Below, one piece after another: positions 17,328 to 25,666 of a DNA stretch of 64,000 nt. Position 1 is the first letter of the stretch. Each line of letters opens with the position of its first letter. The position numbers and the translations under genes are program-made. Source of the DNA: Arthrobacter sp. 24S4-2 (GTDB lineage Bacteria; Actinomycetota; Actinomycetes; Actinomycetales; Micrococcaceae). A model generated the notes under the pieces. That model saw nothing but the letters and a program-made list of their open reading frames with translations. It was not told the origin of the DNA and searched no databases. The stretch is from contig NZ_CP040018.1 in NCBI RefSeq assembly GCF_005280255.1, forward strand, positions 1,736,001 through 1,800,000. The letters are read 5' to 3'.

Positions 17328-17669
17328 GTGGCGCTAGTGCAACACCTTGAGAATCAGCCGCAGCGTACCTGCATCGGATGCCGGAAAAAGGGGCCGCGGT
17401 CTGAGTTACTCCGGCTCGTCGCCGAAGGCAGCGGTTCCACCGCTGTCGTGGTGGACGAACGACGCCGGATGGCTGGCCGGGGTGCATGGCTGCACTTCAG
17501 CGAAACGTGCCTGGCGCTGGCAATCAAGCGGCGTGCGTTCGGACGTGCCCTCCCGGGCACAACCGGAACAGCCGCCGTCGAACGCCGGATAACGGCAGGC
17601 ACGAAAGCCGTGGACACTCCGGTGGCCGCAGCAACAACCGTCCAACCTGAAAGCGGGTCAGAAAACTGA
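17328..17669 (+). CDS. YlxR family RNA-binding protein
   Basis: A 113-residue protein of the YlxR (DUF448) family, which binds RNA; the Bacillus and Clostridioides homologues (RnpM) modulate RNase P. Signature motifs are RTCIGCRKKGPRSELLRLV near the N-terminus and GRGAWLHFSETCLALAIKRRAFGRAL. A degenerate Ala/Thr/Glu tail of about 30 residues ends it. The frame is open from a GTG at 17238, but homology begins only at the GTG at 17328, which has AGGAAAG upstream. A TAGAAT hexamer near 17190 could be an internal promoter. Position between nusA and infB is the conserved one. Confidence 0.9.
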   Translation: MALVQHLENQPQRTCIGCRKKGPRSELLRLVAEGSGSTAVVVDERRRMAGRGAWLHFSETCLALAIKRRAFGRALPGTTGTAAVERRITAGTKAVDTPVAAATTVQPESGSEN

Positions 17670-17699
17670 TGGAAACCCGATGAGTTCCCAGCGATGAGT

Positions 17700-17810
17700 G
17701 CGCAACGATGACAACTTTGTTGCGCTCTGCAATGGGCCTTTCAGCTGCTATGGCGGCGGAGGCCCGCAGTAAGAAGTAGACGGTTCGTGCCTGGCTCGGT
17801 GCGGACCGAG
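17700..17810 (+). promoter_or_regulatory. Structured leader of infB
   Basis: Between ylxR and infB lie two perfect stems. GCGCAAC/GTTGCGC (17700-17706 with 17719-17725) has a 12-base loop. CTCGGT-GCGG-ACCGAG (17795-17810) ends just before the CAGGAG ribosome site. The second hairpin is close enough to affect infB initiation. No T-tract follows either stem, so neither looks like a terminator. Regulation is inference. Confidence 0.4.
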
Positions 17811-17821
17811 ACAGGAGAAAT

Positions 17822-20731
17822 GTGGCCAAGGTCCGCGTACATGAGCTTGCTAAAGAGCTCGGTATTACTTCCAAAGATGCAGTAACCAAACTGCAGGAAC
17901 TGGGCGAATTCGTTCGCTCTGCCTCTTCCACCATTGAGGCCCCCGTTGTGAGGAAACTCCGCAACGCCTACCCCGCCGCTGGCGCTTCGAAGTCCGAAGC
18001 TCCCGCCGCAGCGCCTAAGGCGCCGGCGAGCCCTTCGGCTAACCGCCCGGCCCCCGCGCCCGGCCCGGCAGCTCCGAAGGCTCCGGAACCCAAGGCTGAA
18101 GCTCCGGCTGCGGCCGCGCCGTCGGCACCCGCTCCGGCAGCAGCACCCGCCCCGGTGGCCCCTGCTGCTGTAGCTTCTGCTCCTGCGGCCCCGGCTCCGG
18201 CTGCACCGTCCACCGGTGCAAAACCCGGCGCCCGCCCGGCCCCCAAGGCTGAAGCTCCGGCTGCCCCGTCCCGCTCCGGCGGACAGGGCAGTTCCGCTCC
18301 CCGTCCGGGCGGTCCCCGTCCCGGCAACAACCCGTTCGCCACGTCCCAGGGCATGCCCCGCGGACGCGGCGGCGACAACGAACGTCCGCCGCGTCCGGGT
18401 AACAACCCGTTCGCTCCTTCCCAGGGCATGCCCCGTCCGGGCGGAAACCGTACCGAGGGCGAACGCCCCGGCGGTCCTCGTCCGGCAGCTGGCGCCGGGG
18501 GTCCCCGTCCGGGTGCTCCCCGTCCCGCTGGTGCACAGGGTGCACGTCCGGGTGCTCCGCGTCCGGCCGGTGCTGCCGGTGCACGTCCCGGTGCAGGCGG
18601 CGGAAACCGTCCTACTCCCGGCATGATGCCTAACCGCACCGAGCGTCCCGCACCCGCTGGTGCAGGCCGTCCCGGCGGCGGAGGCCGTGGTCCGGGCCGT
18701 CCGGGCGGCGCTCCGGGTACCGGTGGCGCTCCCGGTGCCGGTGGCGGCGCTCCGGCCGGCGGTGGCTTCGGCAAGGGTGGCCGCGGTCGCGGTGGCACCC
18801 AGGGTGCCTTCGGTAAGGGCGGCGCAGGCCGTGGCAAGCAGCGCAAGTCGAAGCGTGCCAAGCGCCAGGAACTGGAGCAGATGAGTGCTCCGTCGCTGGG
18901 CGGCGTAAGTGTGCCCCGCGGCGACGGCAACACCGTTGTCCGGCTCCGCCGCGGCTCGTCCATTACGGACTTTGCCGACAAGATCGAGGCAAACCCCGCA
19001 GCACTGGTGACCGTGCTCTTCCACCTCGGCGAGATGGCCACGGCCACGCAGTCGCTGGATGAAGAGACCTTCGCCCTGCTCGGCGAGGAGCTTGGCTACA
19101 AGCTTCAGGTCGTATCGCCGGAGGACGAGGAGCGCGAGCTGCTCAGCACCTTCGACATCGACTTCGACGCCGAACTGGAAGCCGAAGGCGACGAGGACCT
19201 CGAAGCACGTCCGCCGGTGGTCACCGTCATGGGTCACGTTGACCACGGTAAGACCCGCCTGCTTGACGCCATCCGTAACTCCGACGTCGTCGCGGGTGAA
19301 CACGGCGGCATCACGCAGCACATCGGTGCCTACCAGATCACCACCGATCACGAAGGCATCGAGCGGAAGATCACCTTCATCGATACTCCGGGCCACGAGG
19401 CGTTCACCGCCATGCGTGCCCGTGGTGCGAAGGTCACTGACATCGCCATCCTGGTGGTCGCAGCGGACGACGGCGTTATGCCGCAGACCGTTGAGGCCCT
19501 AAACCACGCACAGGCGGCCAACGTGCCGATCGTCGTGGCTGTGAACAAGATCGACAAGGAAGGCGCCAACCCGGACAAGGTCCGCGGCCAGCTGACCGAG
19601 TACGGCCTGGTTCCCGAAGAATACGGTGGCGACACCATGTTCGTTGAGGTCTCTGCCCGCCAGAACCTCAACATCGACGAGCTGCTCGAGGCTGTCCTGC
19701 TCACCGCAGACGCAGCCCTGGATATGCGCGCCAACCCGAACAAGGACGCCCGCGGCATCGCGATTGAAGCCAACCTGGATAAGGGCCGCGGTTCCGTGGC
19801 CACCGTCCTGGTTCAGTCCGGCACGCTGAAGGTCGGCGACACGATCGTGGCAGGCACGGCCCACGGCCGCGTCCGCGCCATGTTCGACGACGACGGCAGC
19901 ATCCTGAGCGAGGCCGGCCCGTCCCGCCCCGTGCAGGTACTGGGTCTGTCCAACGTCCCGCGTGCAGGCGACACCTTCTTCGTGACCGCTGACGAGCGCA
20001 CCGCCCGCCAGATCGCCGAGAAGCGTGAAGCAGCAGACCGCAACGCCGCACTGGCCAAGCGCCGCAAGCGCATCAGCCTGGAAGACTTCGACCAGGCCGT
20101 CGCCGAAGGCAAGATCGACACCCTCAACCTCATCCTCAAGGGTGACGTGTCCGGTGCCGTGGAAGCCCTCGAAGACGCGCTGCTCAAGATCGACGTCGGC
20201 GAAGGTGTCCAGCTCCGCGTTATCCACCGCGGTGTCGGTGCGATCACGCAGAACGACGTCAACCTTGCAACGGTCGACTCCGCCGTCATCATCGGCTTCA
20301 ACGTCAAGCCCGCCGAGCGTGTTGCCGAACTGGCAGACCGCGAAGGCGTGGACATGCGCTTCTACTCCGTCATCTATGCAGCAATCGATGACATTGAGAT
20401 GGCCCTCAAGGGCATGCTCAAGCCGGAGTACGAAGAGGTCCAGCTTGGCACCGCCGAGGTCCGCGAAGTGTTCCGTTCCTCCAAGTTCGGCAACATCGCC
20501 GGTTCCATCGTTCGCTCGGGTGTTATCCGACGCAACACGAAGGCCCGCATCAGCCGCGACGGCAAGATCATCGGCGACAACCTCACCGTTGAGACGCTCA
20601 AGCGCTTCAAGGACGACGCCACCGAGGTCCGCACGGACTTCGAGTGTGGTATCGGTCTTGGCTCGTTCAACGACATCACCGAAGGCGACATCATCGAGAC
20701 CTTCGAGATGCGCGAGAAGCCGCGCGTCTAA
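17822..20731 (+). CDS. infB: Translation initiation factor IF-2
   Basis: GTPase that brings fMet-tRNA to the 30S subunit and promotes subunit joining. The 969-residue protein has an N-terminal IF2_N domain (1-52). A linker of about 300 residues follows that is almost only Ala, Pro, Gly and Arg, with repeats of RPGNNPFA-SQGMPR, then a basic KQRKSKRAKRQELEQM segment. A second IF2_N-like domain precedes the G domain: GHVDHGKT at 471-478, DTPGHEAF, and NKID near 575. Beta-barrel and C-terminal domains follow. GTG start with GGAG five bases upstream. The long linker is typical of actinobacteria. A strong terminator follows. Confidence 0.98.
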   Translation: MAKVRVHELAKELGITSKDAVTKLQELGEFVRSASSTIEAPVVRKLRNAYPAAGASKSEAPAAAPKAPASPSANRPAPAPGPAAPKAPEPKAEAPAAAAPSAPAPAAAPAPVAPAAVASAPAAPAPAAPSTGAKPGARPAPKAEAPAAPSRSGGQGSSAPRPGGPRPGNNPFATSQGMPRGRGGDNERPPRPGNNPFAPSQGMPRPGGNRTEGERPGGPRPAAGAGGPRPGAPRPAGAQGARPGAPRPAGAAGARPGAGGGNRPTPGMMPNRTERPAPAGAGRPGGGGRGPGRPGGAPGTGGAPGAGGGAPAGGGFGKGGRGRGGTQGAFGKGGAGRGKQRKSKRAKRQELEQMSAPSLGGVSVPRGDGNTVVRLRRGSSITDFADKIEANPAALVTVLFHLGEMATATQSLDEETFALLGEELGYKLQVVSPEDEERELLSTFDIDFDAELEAEGDEDLEARPPVVTVMGHVDHGKTRLLDAIRNSDVVAGEHGGITQHIGAYQITTDHEGIERKITFIDTPGHEAFTAMRARGAKVTDIAILVVAADDGVMPQTVEALNHAQAANVPIVVAVNKIDKEGANPDKVRGQLTEYGLVPEEYGGDTMFVEVSARQNLNIDELLEAVLLTADAALDMRANPNKDARGIAIEANLDKGRGSVATVLVQSGTLKVGDTIVAGTAHGRVRAMFDDDGSILSEAGPSRPVQVLGLSNVPRAGDTFFVTADERTARQIAEKREAADRNAALAKRRKRISLEDFDQAVAEGKIDTLNLILKGDVSGAVEALEDALLKIDVGEGVQLRVIHRGVGAITQNDVNLATVDSAVIIGFNVKPAERVAELADREGVDMRFYSVIYAAIDDIEMALKGMLKPEYEEVQLGTAEVREVFRSSKFGNIAGSIVRSGVIRRNTKARISRDGKIIGDNLTVETLKRFKDDATEVRTDFECGIGLGSFNDITEGDIIETFEMREKPRV

Positions 20732-20750
20732 GGTCGCGTAGCAGTCTCGG

Positions 20751-20789
20751 TGCGGGGCCGTTGGATTTTTCCGGCGGCCCCGCATTTTT
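20751..20789 (+). terminator. Intrinsic terminator after infB
   Basis: A 9-bp stem TGCGGGGCC (20751-20759) pairing with GGCCCCGCA (20776-20784), followed at once by five T. It lies 20 bases after the infB stop and so ends the rimP-infB operon before rbfA. Its 3' arm is also part of a competing long-range inverted repeat (20758-20925). Confidence 0.85.
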
Positions 20790-20925
20790 CCGCCGACAAG
20801 GGGGCCCCGCCCCTGCGACGGACGGCCTGCGATCTTCGATCGGCAGCCGTCCGTCTCCGGCAGGCCCGATGCCACTCCCGGGCCCCCTCATCAGCTCCAA
20901 AAGGGCCGCCGGAAGAATCCAACGG
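20758..20925. repeat. Nested inverted-repeat element between infB and rbfA
   Basis: Outer arms of 23 bases (20758-20780 and 20903-20925) are complementary at 22 positions. Inside them are 9-bp arms AGGGGGCCC/GGGCCCCCT (20799-20807, 20880-20888). The core is a hairpin ACGGACGG-C-CTGC-GATC around a TTC loop, closing with GATC-G-GCAG-CCGTCCGT (20818-20854). The three stems are nested, so the whole 168 bases could fold as one long hairpin. The outer left arm overlaps the infB terminator, making the two folds mutually exclusive. No coding sequence is present inside. Confidence 0.75.
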
Positions 20926-21024
20926 TAGTCCGTCATAGACTCGCCTTAGTGAGTGGCATTTATTCGAACTTGTGTACGTAAGCCGCTATGGCGCCGTCGT
21001 ACATCCAAATTTTTAGGAGTGGAA

Positions 21025-21534
21025 ATGGCTGATCCGGCACGCGCTGCCAAGTTGGCGCAGCGGATTAAGGTTGTTGTTGCAGAGGCTTTGGGCCGGAAGG
21101 TCAAGGATCCCCGGCTTGAGGGGATTACCGTCACCGATGCCCGTGTGACCAATGATCTGCAGCACGCCACGATCTACTACACCGTGTTCGGGGACCAGGT
21201 TGTGCAGGCGGATGCCGCCAAGGGCCTGGAGAAGGCCAAGGGTGTGCTCCGGCAGGAAGTAGGCCGCAACATCACCGTTCGGCTGACCCCCACCCTGGAA
21301 TTCGTGGCTGACCAGATTCCGGTCAACGCCTCCAACCTTGAGGAACTGCTCCGCGCCGCCAAGAAGCGCGACGCCGAAGTGGCCGCCCTGGCTGCAGGCG
21401 CCAAGCACGCCGGCGACGCCGATCCCTACAAGAGCGACATTCCCGAGGACGTGGAAATCGACGAGGACGACTTCGACGAAGAGGATGAGGACCTCCTCGA
21501 CGACGAAGAACTCGACGAAGACAGCAACAAATAG
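21025..21534 (+). CDS. rbfA: Ribosome-binding factor A
   Basis: 30S maturation factor that binds near 16S helix 1. The 169-residue product has the KH-like core: RAAKLAQRIKVVVAEALGRKVKDPRLEGITVTDARVTNDLQHATIYYTVFGD, written here in short pieces of the same order, and RLTPTLEFVADQIPVNASNLEELL. A strongly acidic C-terminal tail (residues about 145-166) follows. The in-frame upstream ATG/GTG codons lack homology; the ATG at 21025 has TTAGGAGTGG at good spacing. It is separated from infB by a terminator and the nested inverted-repeat element, so it probably has its own promoter or depends on readthrough. Confidence 0.95.
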   Translation: MADPARAAKLAQRIKVVVAEALGRKVKDPRLEGITVTDARVTNDLQHATIYYTVFGDQVVQADAAKGLEKAKGVLRQEVGRNITVRLTPTLEFVADQIPVNASNLEELLRAAKKRDAEVAALAAGAKHAGDADPYKSDIPEDVEIDEDDFDEEDEDLLDDEELDEDSNK

Positions 21535-21576
21535 AATCAATCGCATAGGGCCGCTGGCCCAGCGCGCCAAAACATC

Positions 21577-21614
21577 AGTGTGGCCGGACCCGCGAAGGGG
21601 CCGGCCACACTTTT
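21577..21614. terminator. Bidirectional terminator, rbfA / ScyD-like gene
   Basis: An 11-bp perfect stem, AGTGTGGCCGG (21577-21587) with CCGGCCACACT (21601-21611), followed by a short T run. It lies between the convergent rbfA and the beta-propeller gene and can serve both. Confidence 0.85.
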
Positions 21615-21642
21615 GCGTTAAGTCCGGTCAGCCACAATCCGG

Positions 21643-22758
21643 TCAGCTGTGGGAGTGCCCGTTGAGGTCCACGGAAACCAGCTTGCCGTCAGGCGCCTGG
21701 TTCTCTGCCGGAAGGGAATCGACCGTTGCATAGAGCGTCGAATCCCTGAGGGCAACGTCAGCAGTAAGGTTTCCGGTCAGCACCACCGTCCGGTCATCCC
21801 CGGAGCAGCCGAGCCGGAGGACGCCTTCGCCAAAGAGGGAAGCGACGTAGACGTTGCCGTCATCGTCCACTGCCAACCCGGTGGGGGACATGACGTCGTC
21901 AGCGAACAGCGTGACCTTGCCGCTGTGCGGGTTCACCCGGTAAACGGCGCCGCGGGCACCGAGGGCGGGATCCTCCGGTCCGCCCGGGAGCACGGACACG
22001 TACAGCAATCCGTCTGGGCCTACCGCCACATCGGTCGGCACAGGCTCAAACGCGTAGCTGTGGTCCGCGACGCAGGCCGGCAAATTCAGGGCCGTCGCCA
22101 CTTGGGCCGTGACCACAAACGGACGAGGCGGCAGGACCGCCACTGTTTCCGCCTCTCCCGTGTCGGAGTCGACTGCCACGATGCTGTTGGCCCCGGCGTC
22201 GGCCACGTAAACAGTGTTCCCGGACAGCGCGATGCCGTACGGGTGGGAGTCAACGGTTCCGGTGTACGACGCCGGAACTTCAGGCGGAAGCTGCGCCGCA
22301 CACCCATCCGGAAGGTCCTCGAAGCCGTACTGGACGTCGCCATCGGCATTTTCTTCGGTCTCCAGGGCCGCCAGATCACCAAACGTAGCCTGCGTTCCGT
22401 CGGCTGCAATGGTCCTGACGTGACCGGCAAGCGGGCGGGGATCCATGGGGCCGGCCCCCTGGCTTTCAACGAAATAGGTGGTGGAACGGCGCTGGGCGCT
22501 GCCCGCGACGTCCCATCCGGCGTCGGAGTACAGTACCGTCTTGGTTCCGTCGTTCTTCACTTGCGTCAGCCTGCCGGCAAATTCCTCGCTGACTATCACC
22601 GTGCCATCACGGCCGGTGCTGACATGCAGCGGACCCACCAGTGCAGTGGCATGAGTCGTGGGCGGGGTTTCCGCCGGAGCTGCGACGGCCGCCGAACCGG
22701 CGGCCAGGAATACCGCGGCGGTGGCCGCAGCCGCGACAAGGGACAGGTATTTTCTCAT
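21643..22758 (-). CDS. Secreted ScyD/ScyE family beta-propeller protein
   Basis: A 371-residue exported protein. The N-terminus MRKYLSLVAAAATAAVFLAAGSAAVAAPAET written in order MRKYLSLVAAA and onward is a classical signal peptide cleaved around residue 28. The mature part shows NHL/SMP-30-like propeller blades: GTVIVSEEFAGRLTQV, SHPYGIALSGNTVYVADAG, VPTDVAVGPDGLLYVSVLPGG and SPTGLAVDDDGNVYVASLFG. These match the ScyD/ScyE family annotation used for such actinobacterial proteins; the name comes from cyanobacterial scytonemin genes and does not imply that pathway here. The ATG at 22758 has GGAG seven bases upstream. Ligand unknown. Confidence 0.85.
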   Translation of the reverse strand: MRKYLSLVAAAATAAVFLAAGSAAVAAPAETPPTTHATALVGPLHVSTGRDGTVIVSEEFAGRLTQVKNDGTKTVLYSDAGWDVAGSAQRRSTTYFVESQGAGPMDPRPLAGHVRTIAADGTQATFGDLAALETEENADGDVQYGFEDLPDGCAAQLPPEVPASYTGTVDSHPYGIALSGNTVYVADAGANSIVAVDSDTGEAETVAVLPPRPFVVTAQVATALNLPACVADHSYAFEPVPTDVAVGPDGLLYVSVLPGGPEDPALGARGAVYRVNPHSGKVTLFADDVMSPTGLAVDDDGNVYVASLFGEGVLRLGCSGDDRTVVLTGNLTADVALRDSTLYATVDSLPAENQAPDGKLVSVDLNGHSHS

Positions 22759-22941
22759 GGTTTTCTCCAATGGCCAGTCATGCATATCAAAGGCCTAGAG
22801 ACCACGGAGTTGGCTTCCGGAAAACACGGCTGCCCCCACTGCGGACATTCTATTTCTTCGCCCTCGGCTTAGTCGATGGCCCCGGCAAACTGCCGCCGGC
22901 GTCTTCACGTGAGGCGGGGGATAGCTGGCTATGATCGGAGC

Positions 22942-23427
22942 ATGGATGCCCAACCCTCTGCCGCTGATATTCAGGAGTTCCTCAGCCAGGCCGTTGACCT
23001 GGCCGTTCGGAATGTGGACGACGGCGGTGGCCCGTTCGGTGCGCTGGTGGTCACACGTGACGGAAAGCTCCACTTCGGCGTCAACCGGGTAACCCGCGAC
23101 AACGATCCCACCGCGCACGCCGAGGTTGTGGCAATCCGCACGGCGGCGGCCGAATCCGCCAACTTCGACCTCAGCGGTGCCGTGCTCTATGCGAGCTGTG
23201 AGCCGTGCCCGTTGTGCCTGTCTGCGGCGCTGTGGGCACGGATCGACCGCGTATATTTCGCCGCGGACCGGCACGGGGCAGCATCCGCCGGGTTCGACGA
23301 CGCCGTCTTCTACGAGTACTTTGAGGGCACCCGGCCGGAACTGATGCCGGTCAGCCAAACTGACGTGCCGACGTCGAACGTTCCCTTTGAAGCGTGGCGC
23401 GGCAACCCGGACCGCACCGAATACTGA
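22942..23427 (+). CDS. Nucleoside deaminase, guanine deaminase-like
   Basis: A 161-residue zinc-dependent deaminase of the cytidine/deoxycytidylate deaminase fold, most like Bacillus guanine deaminase. The zinc and catalytic motif is H59-A-E61 in DPTAHAEVVAIR. The second zinc motif is P88-C89-x2-C92 in CEPCPLC. GGPFGALVV precedes and VYFAADRHGAASAGFDD follows, with the C-terminal segment FEAWRGNPDRTEY. Guanine deamination to xanthine is the likely activity, but related enzymes use other purines or cytosine. The frame is open upstream; the ATG at 22942 has GGAG just before it. No neighbour is clearly linked. Confidence 0.88.
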   Translation: MDAQPSAADIQEFLSQAVDLAVRNVDDGGGPFGALVVTRDGKLHFGVNRVTRDNDPTAHAEVVAIRTAAAESANFDLSGAVLYASCEPCPLCLSAALWARIDRVYFAADRHGAASAGFDDAVFYEYFEGTRPELMPVSQTDVPTSNVPFEAWRGNPDRTEY

Positions 23428-23565
23428 CGTCTTTTCTGGAACCGCGGCTTGTTCTGGAACCGCGGGCAGCCGGTGCCGGCGGGACCTTCGACTCTATGCC
23501 GGTCCGGCCCCGAGGCGTCCGATTAATCCATGACTTCAGGCGCGACTGGAAGGCAGCGAGGAGCC

Positions 23566-24002
23566 GTGGAAGCAAGACTCGTCAGGTGCCCCGCTTGCGG
23601 GAAGACCAACCGGATTCCCGCAGCTGCCCCGGCCGTCCCCGCTGCGGCAACTGCCGCCACGAGCTGCCCTGGATCGTCGATGCTGTTGATGCGGACTTCA
23701 AACGGATTGCCGAGCAGTCGACCGTGCCCGTGCTGGTCGACTTCTGGGCGGTATGGTGCGGGCCGTGCCTGCTGGTCAGCCCGGTGCTTGAACAGCTCGC
23801 GACCGAAAAGGCGGGCCGGATCAAGCTGGTCAGGGTGGACGTGGACCGCGCGCCTGGACTTTCCTCCAGGTTTGCCGTCCAGGCTATCCCCACCCTGATG
23901 GTGATCGTCAGCGGAATGGTGATCGCCCGCCAGTCGGGTGCCGCACCGGCGCCTGAACTCCGTACCTGGCTCGAACACGCACTGTCCTCAAACCTGAGCT
24001 GA
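23566..24002 (+). pseudogene. Thioredoxin with N-terminal zinc motif (TrxC-like), single frameshift
   Basis: Cytosolic dithiol oxidoreductase of the thioredoxin-2 type. The first part, from a GTG at 23566 after GAGGAG, reads VEARLVRCPACGKTNRIP with the first zinc CxxC. The second part is in the neighbouring frame and reads RCGNCRHELPW (second zinc CxxC). VLVDFWAVWCGPCLLVSPVLEQLA with the WCGPC active site follows, then IPTLMVIVSGMVI. One missing base at the GG of 23631-23632 (CCG GGC CGT expected) would join them into about 146 residues. Either a sequencing homopolymer error or a recent mutation. Everything else about the gene looks functional. Confidence 0.8.
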
Positions 24003-24020
24003 CACGCCTGGACTTTTGGC

Positions 24021-24232
24021 TTACGTCCGCCGGGACCGCCGGCCACCCCGTGCGCCCAGGCCCCCAGCAGCGGCGACCCCATGCCCAGCAGGAAACCGAA
24101 GTCGTACCAGTTCCCGGCTCTCCCGGTGTTATAGAAAGGAAATTCCTGCCACGCGCCGAACACGTGGGCAATGAGGATGATCCACGCCGTAATACCGTTC
24201 CAGAAGCCCCACAGCAGGTCCTGCCACCACAT
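24021..24232 (-). CDS. Small membrane protein, probably frameshifted near its end
   Basis: From the ATG at 24232 the frame reads a compact membrane protein: MWWQDLLWGFWNGITAWIIL, HVFGAWQEFPFYN, GNWYDFGFLLGMGSPLLGAWAHG. It then runs on for another 140 codons antisense to the thioredoxin gene, which is not credible. If one G is missing in the minus-strand GG at 24037-24036, the protein ends GGSRRT with a TAA at 24021, about 70 residues. That length suits small actinobacterial membrane proteins of this look. Function unknown. Confidence 0.6.
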
Positions 24233-24317
24233 GTCGTTCCTCTCCGGAGCCGCCCCTGTGGACAGGTTAGACGTCGGCCGGCTCCTGCACTAGGGACTCT
24301 GTGCCCGTCTTTGGCGG

Positions 24318-25481
24318 TTACCTGCGGTCGGGTAGCCGGCCCAGTCCTTCCACGAGGTCTGCCTGCGCGCCGCAGAGCGCGATCCGGACCCAGCCTTCAC
24401 CGATGGAACCGAAAGCTGTCCCGGGAGCAAACGACACTCCGGAATCAGCCAGGAAGCGCCGGACCCAGGAGCGAACATCGCCGCCGCTGGCGTGGGATAC
24501 TTCGGCCCACAGGTAGAAGGCGCCCTGCGCTGAAAGGAAAGGGATGCCTTTGTCCCGGAGGACGGCGGACGCCGCATCGCGATTGGCCCGGTAATGCGCG
24601 TGGGCGTGGTTGACGTAGTCCTGCGGCCCTGTCAGTGCGGCGATCGCGGCGTACTGCGAAGGCGAGGCCACGCAGGAGACAATCGACTCCATGACGTTGT
24701 TCATCTTCTGCTCCAGCCCGGGCGGGCAGACCAGCGCGCCGATCCGTAGCCCGGTAAGGCCGTAAGTTTTCGAGAGTGTCAGGGAAGTGAAAACCCTGGC
24801 TTCTCCGGGGACGTCACTGTCGAACCTGGCCGGGCTGACATGGGGGACGTCGTAGGTGAAAGCCTCGTAGCATTCGTCGGAGATGATCCACAGGTCATGG
24901 CGTCGGGCCAGCTCCACAAGGCTGCGGGTCAGTTCCTCGCCCAGCACCGCGCCCAGCGGATTGGACGGCGAGTTCAGGACCAGCACACGGGTGCGCGGCG
25001 AGACCAGCGCCTCAATGTCTGCGATCCTCGGCTGGAAGTCATGTTCCGGGTACAGCGGATACTCCACCGGCACGGCGTGAAGCAGCCGGCTGGTCATGGC
25101 GAACGTGGGGTAACCGGGATTCGGGATCAGGATTTCATCTCCGGGGGAGAGGAGCAGGCTCATGGCGAAGTGCAGTCCCTGCTGGGCGCCGTCCACCACG
25201 TAGACCCGCTCAGCCCCGATGTCTACGCCATTGTGCTCACGGAACTTCGCTGCGAAGGCCTCGCGGAGGGCGGGGATTCCGGCGTTCGGCGTGTAGTTGG
25301 TTTCGTCCCGGTCCAAACAGGCCATGCCGGCTTCGAGGACGTGCCGGGGGAGGGGGAACCCCGGTTCTCCGATGCTCAGCACAATGGCGCCTGGGCTGGC
25401 CCATGCGGCTTCGGTGATCTCGCGGATCTGGTTGACGGGAACGTCGCGGATATGTGCGGCAAGCTCGGGCATGTCTGCCAT
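24318..25481 (-). CDS. Class I/II pyridoxal phosphate-dependent aminotransferase
   Basis: A 387-residue fold-type I aminotransferase of the aspartate aminotransferase superfamily. Motifs in order are GAIVLSIGEPGFPLP, NYTPNAGIPALREAFA, VVDGAQQGLHFAMSLLLSPGDEILIPNPGYP, and VLNSPSNPLG. Then come LWIISDECYEAF (Asp for the pyridine nitrogen), SLTLSKTYGLTGLRIGALV with the Schiff-base lysine in SLSKT-type context, and the C-terminal WVRIALC arginine region. Substrate is not determinable. Start taken at the ATG 25481; GTG at 25499 and ATG at 25472 are alternatives. Divergent from truB. Confidence 0.9.
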   Translation of the reverse strand: MADMPELAAHIRDVPVNQIREITEAAWASPGAIVLSIGEPGFPLPRHVLEAGMACLDRDETNYTPNAGIPALREAFAAKFREHNGVDIGAERVYVVDGAQQGLHFAMSLLLSPGDEILIPNPGYPTFAMTSRLLHAVPVEYPLYPEHDFQPRIADIEALVSPRTRVLVLNSPSNPLGAVLGEELTRSLVELARRHDLWIISDECYEAFTYDVPHVSPARFDSDVPGEARVFTSLTLSKTYGLTGLRIGALVCPPGLEQKMNNVMESIVSCVASPSQYAAIAALTGPQDYVNHAHAHYRANRDAASAVLRDKGIPFLSAQGAFYLWAEVSHASGGDVRSWVRRFLADSGVSFAPGTAFGSIGEGWVRIALCGAQADLVEGLGRLPDRR

Positions 25482-25510
25482 CCTAACCGTCAGCGTCACC
25501 GCCGGACGGC

Positions 25511-25602
25511 GGGCTCTCCCCTCTCGGCGTCCGCCCGGCCCGCCGGGCCCGCCGGGCCGGCCGCCCGCCGTCGGGCTTTCCCCGCTCGGCGTCCGCCCGG
25601 CC
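25511..25602. repeat. Imperfect 30-bp direct repeat upstream of truB
   Basis: Two 30-base copies (25511-25540 and 25573-25602) match at 28 positions and are separated by 32 bases of GC-rich sequence made of CCGCCGGGCC-like elements. They fill most of the space between the divergent aminotransferase and truB. No function is evident; the promoter of truB would lie downstream or within. Confidence 0.75.
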
Positions 25603-25666
25603 GACCGCCTGACCTGCCGCCGTCGGACGAAAAGGGAGAGCGTTCGGCGCGGATATACTGGGAGGC

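Noticed and set aside
17741..19396. A 551-codon frame antisense to infB rich in Gly, Arg, Ser and Thr
   Set aside because: It is the complement of the Ala/Pro/Gly linker of IF-2 and has no independent evidence.
20968..20990. Possible LexA box upstream of rbfA (TCGAAC-TTGT-GTACGT)
   Set aside because: Only the left half matches the SOS consensus; the right half differs at key positions.
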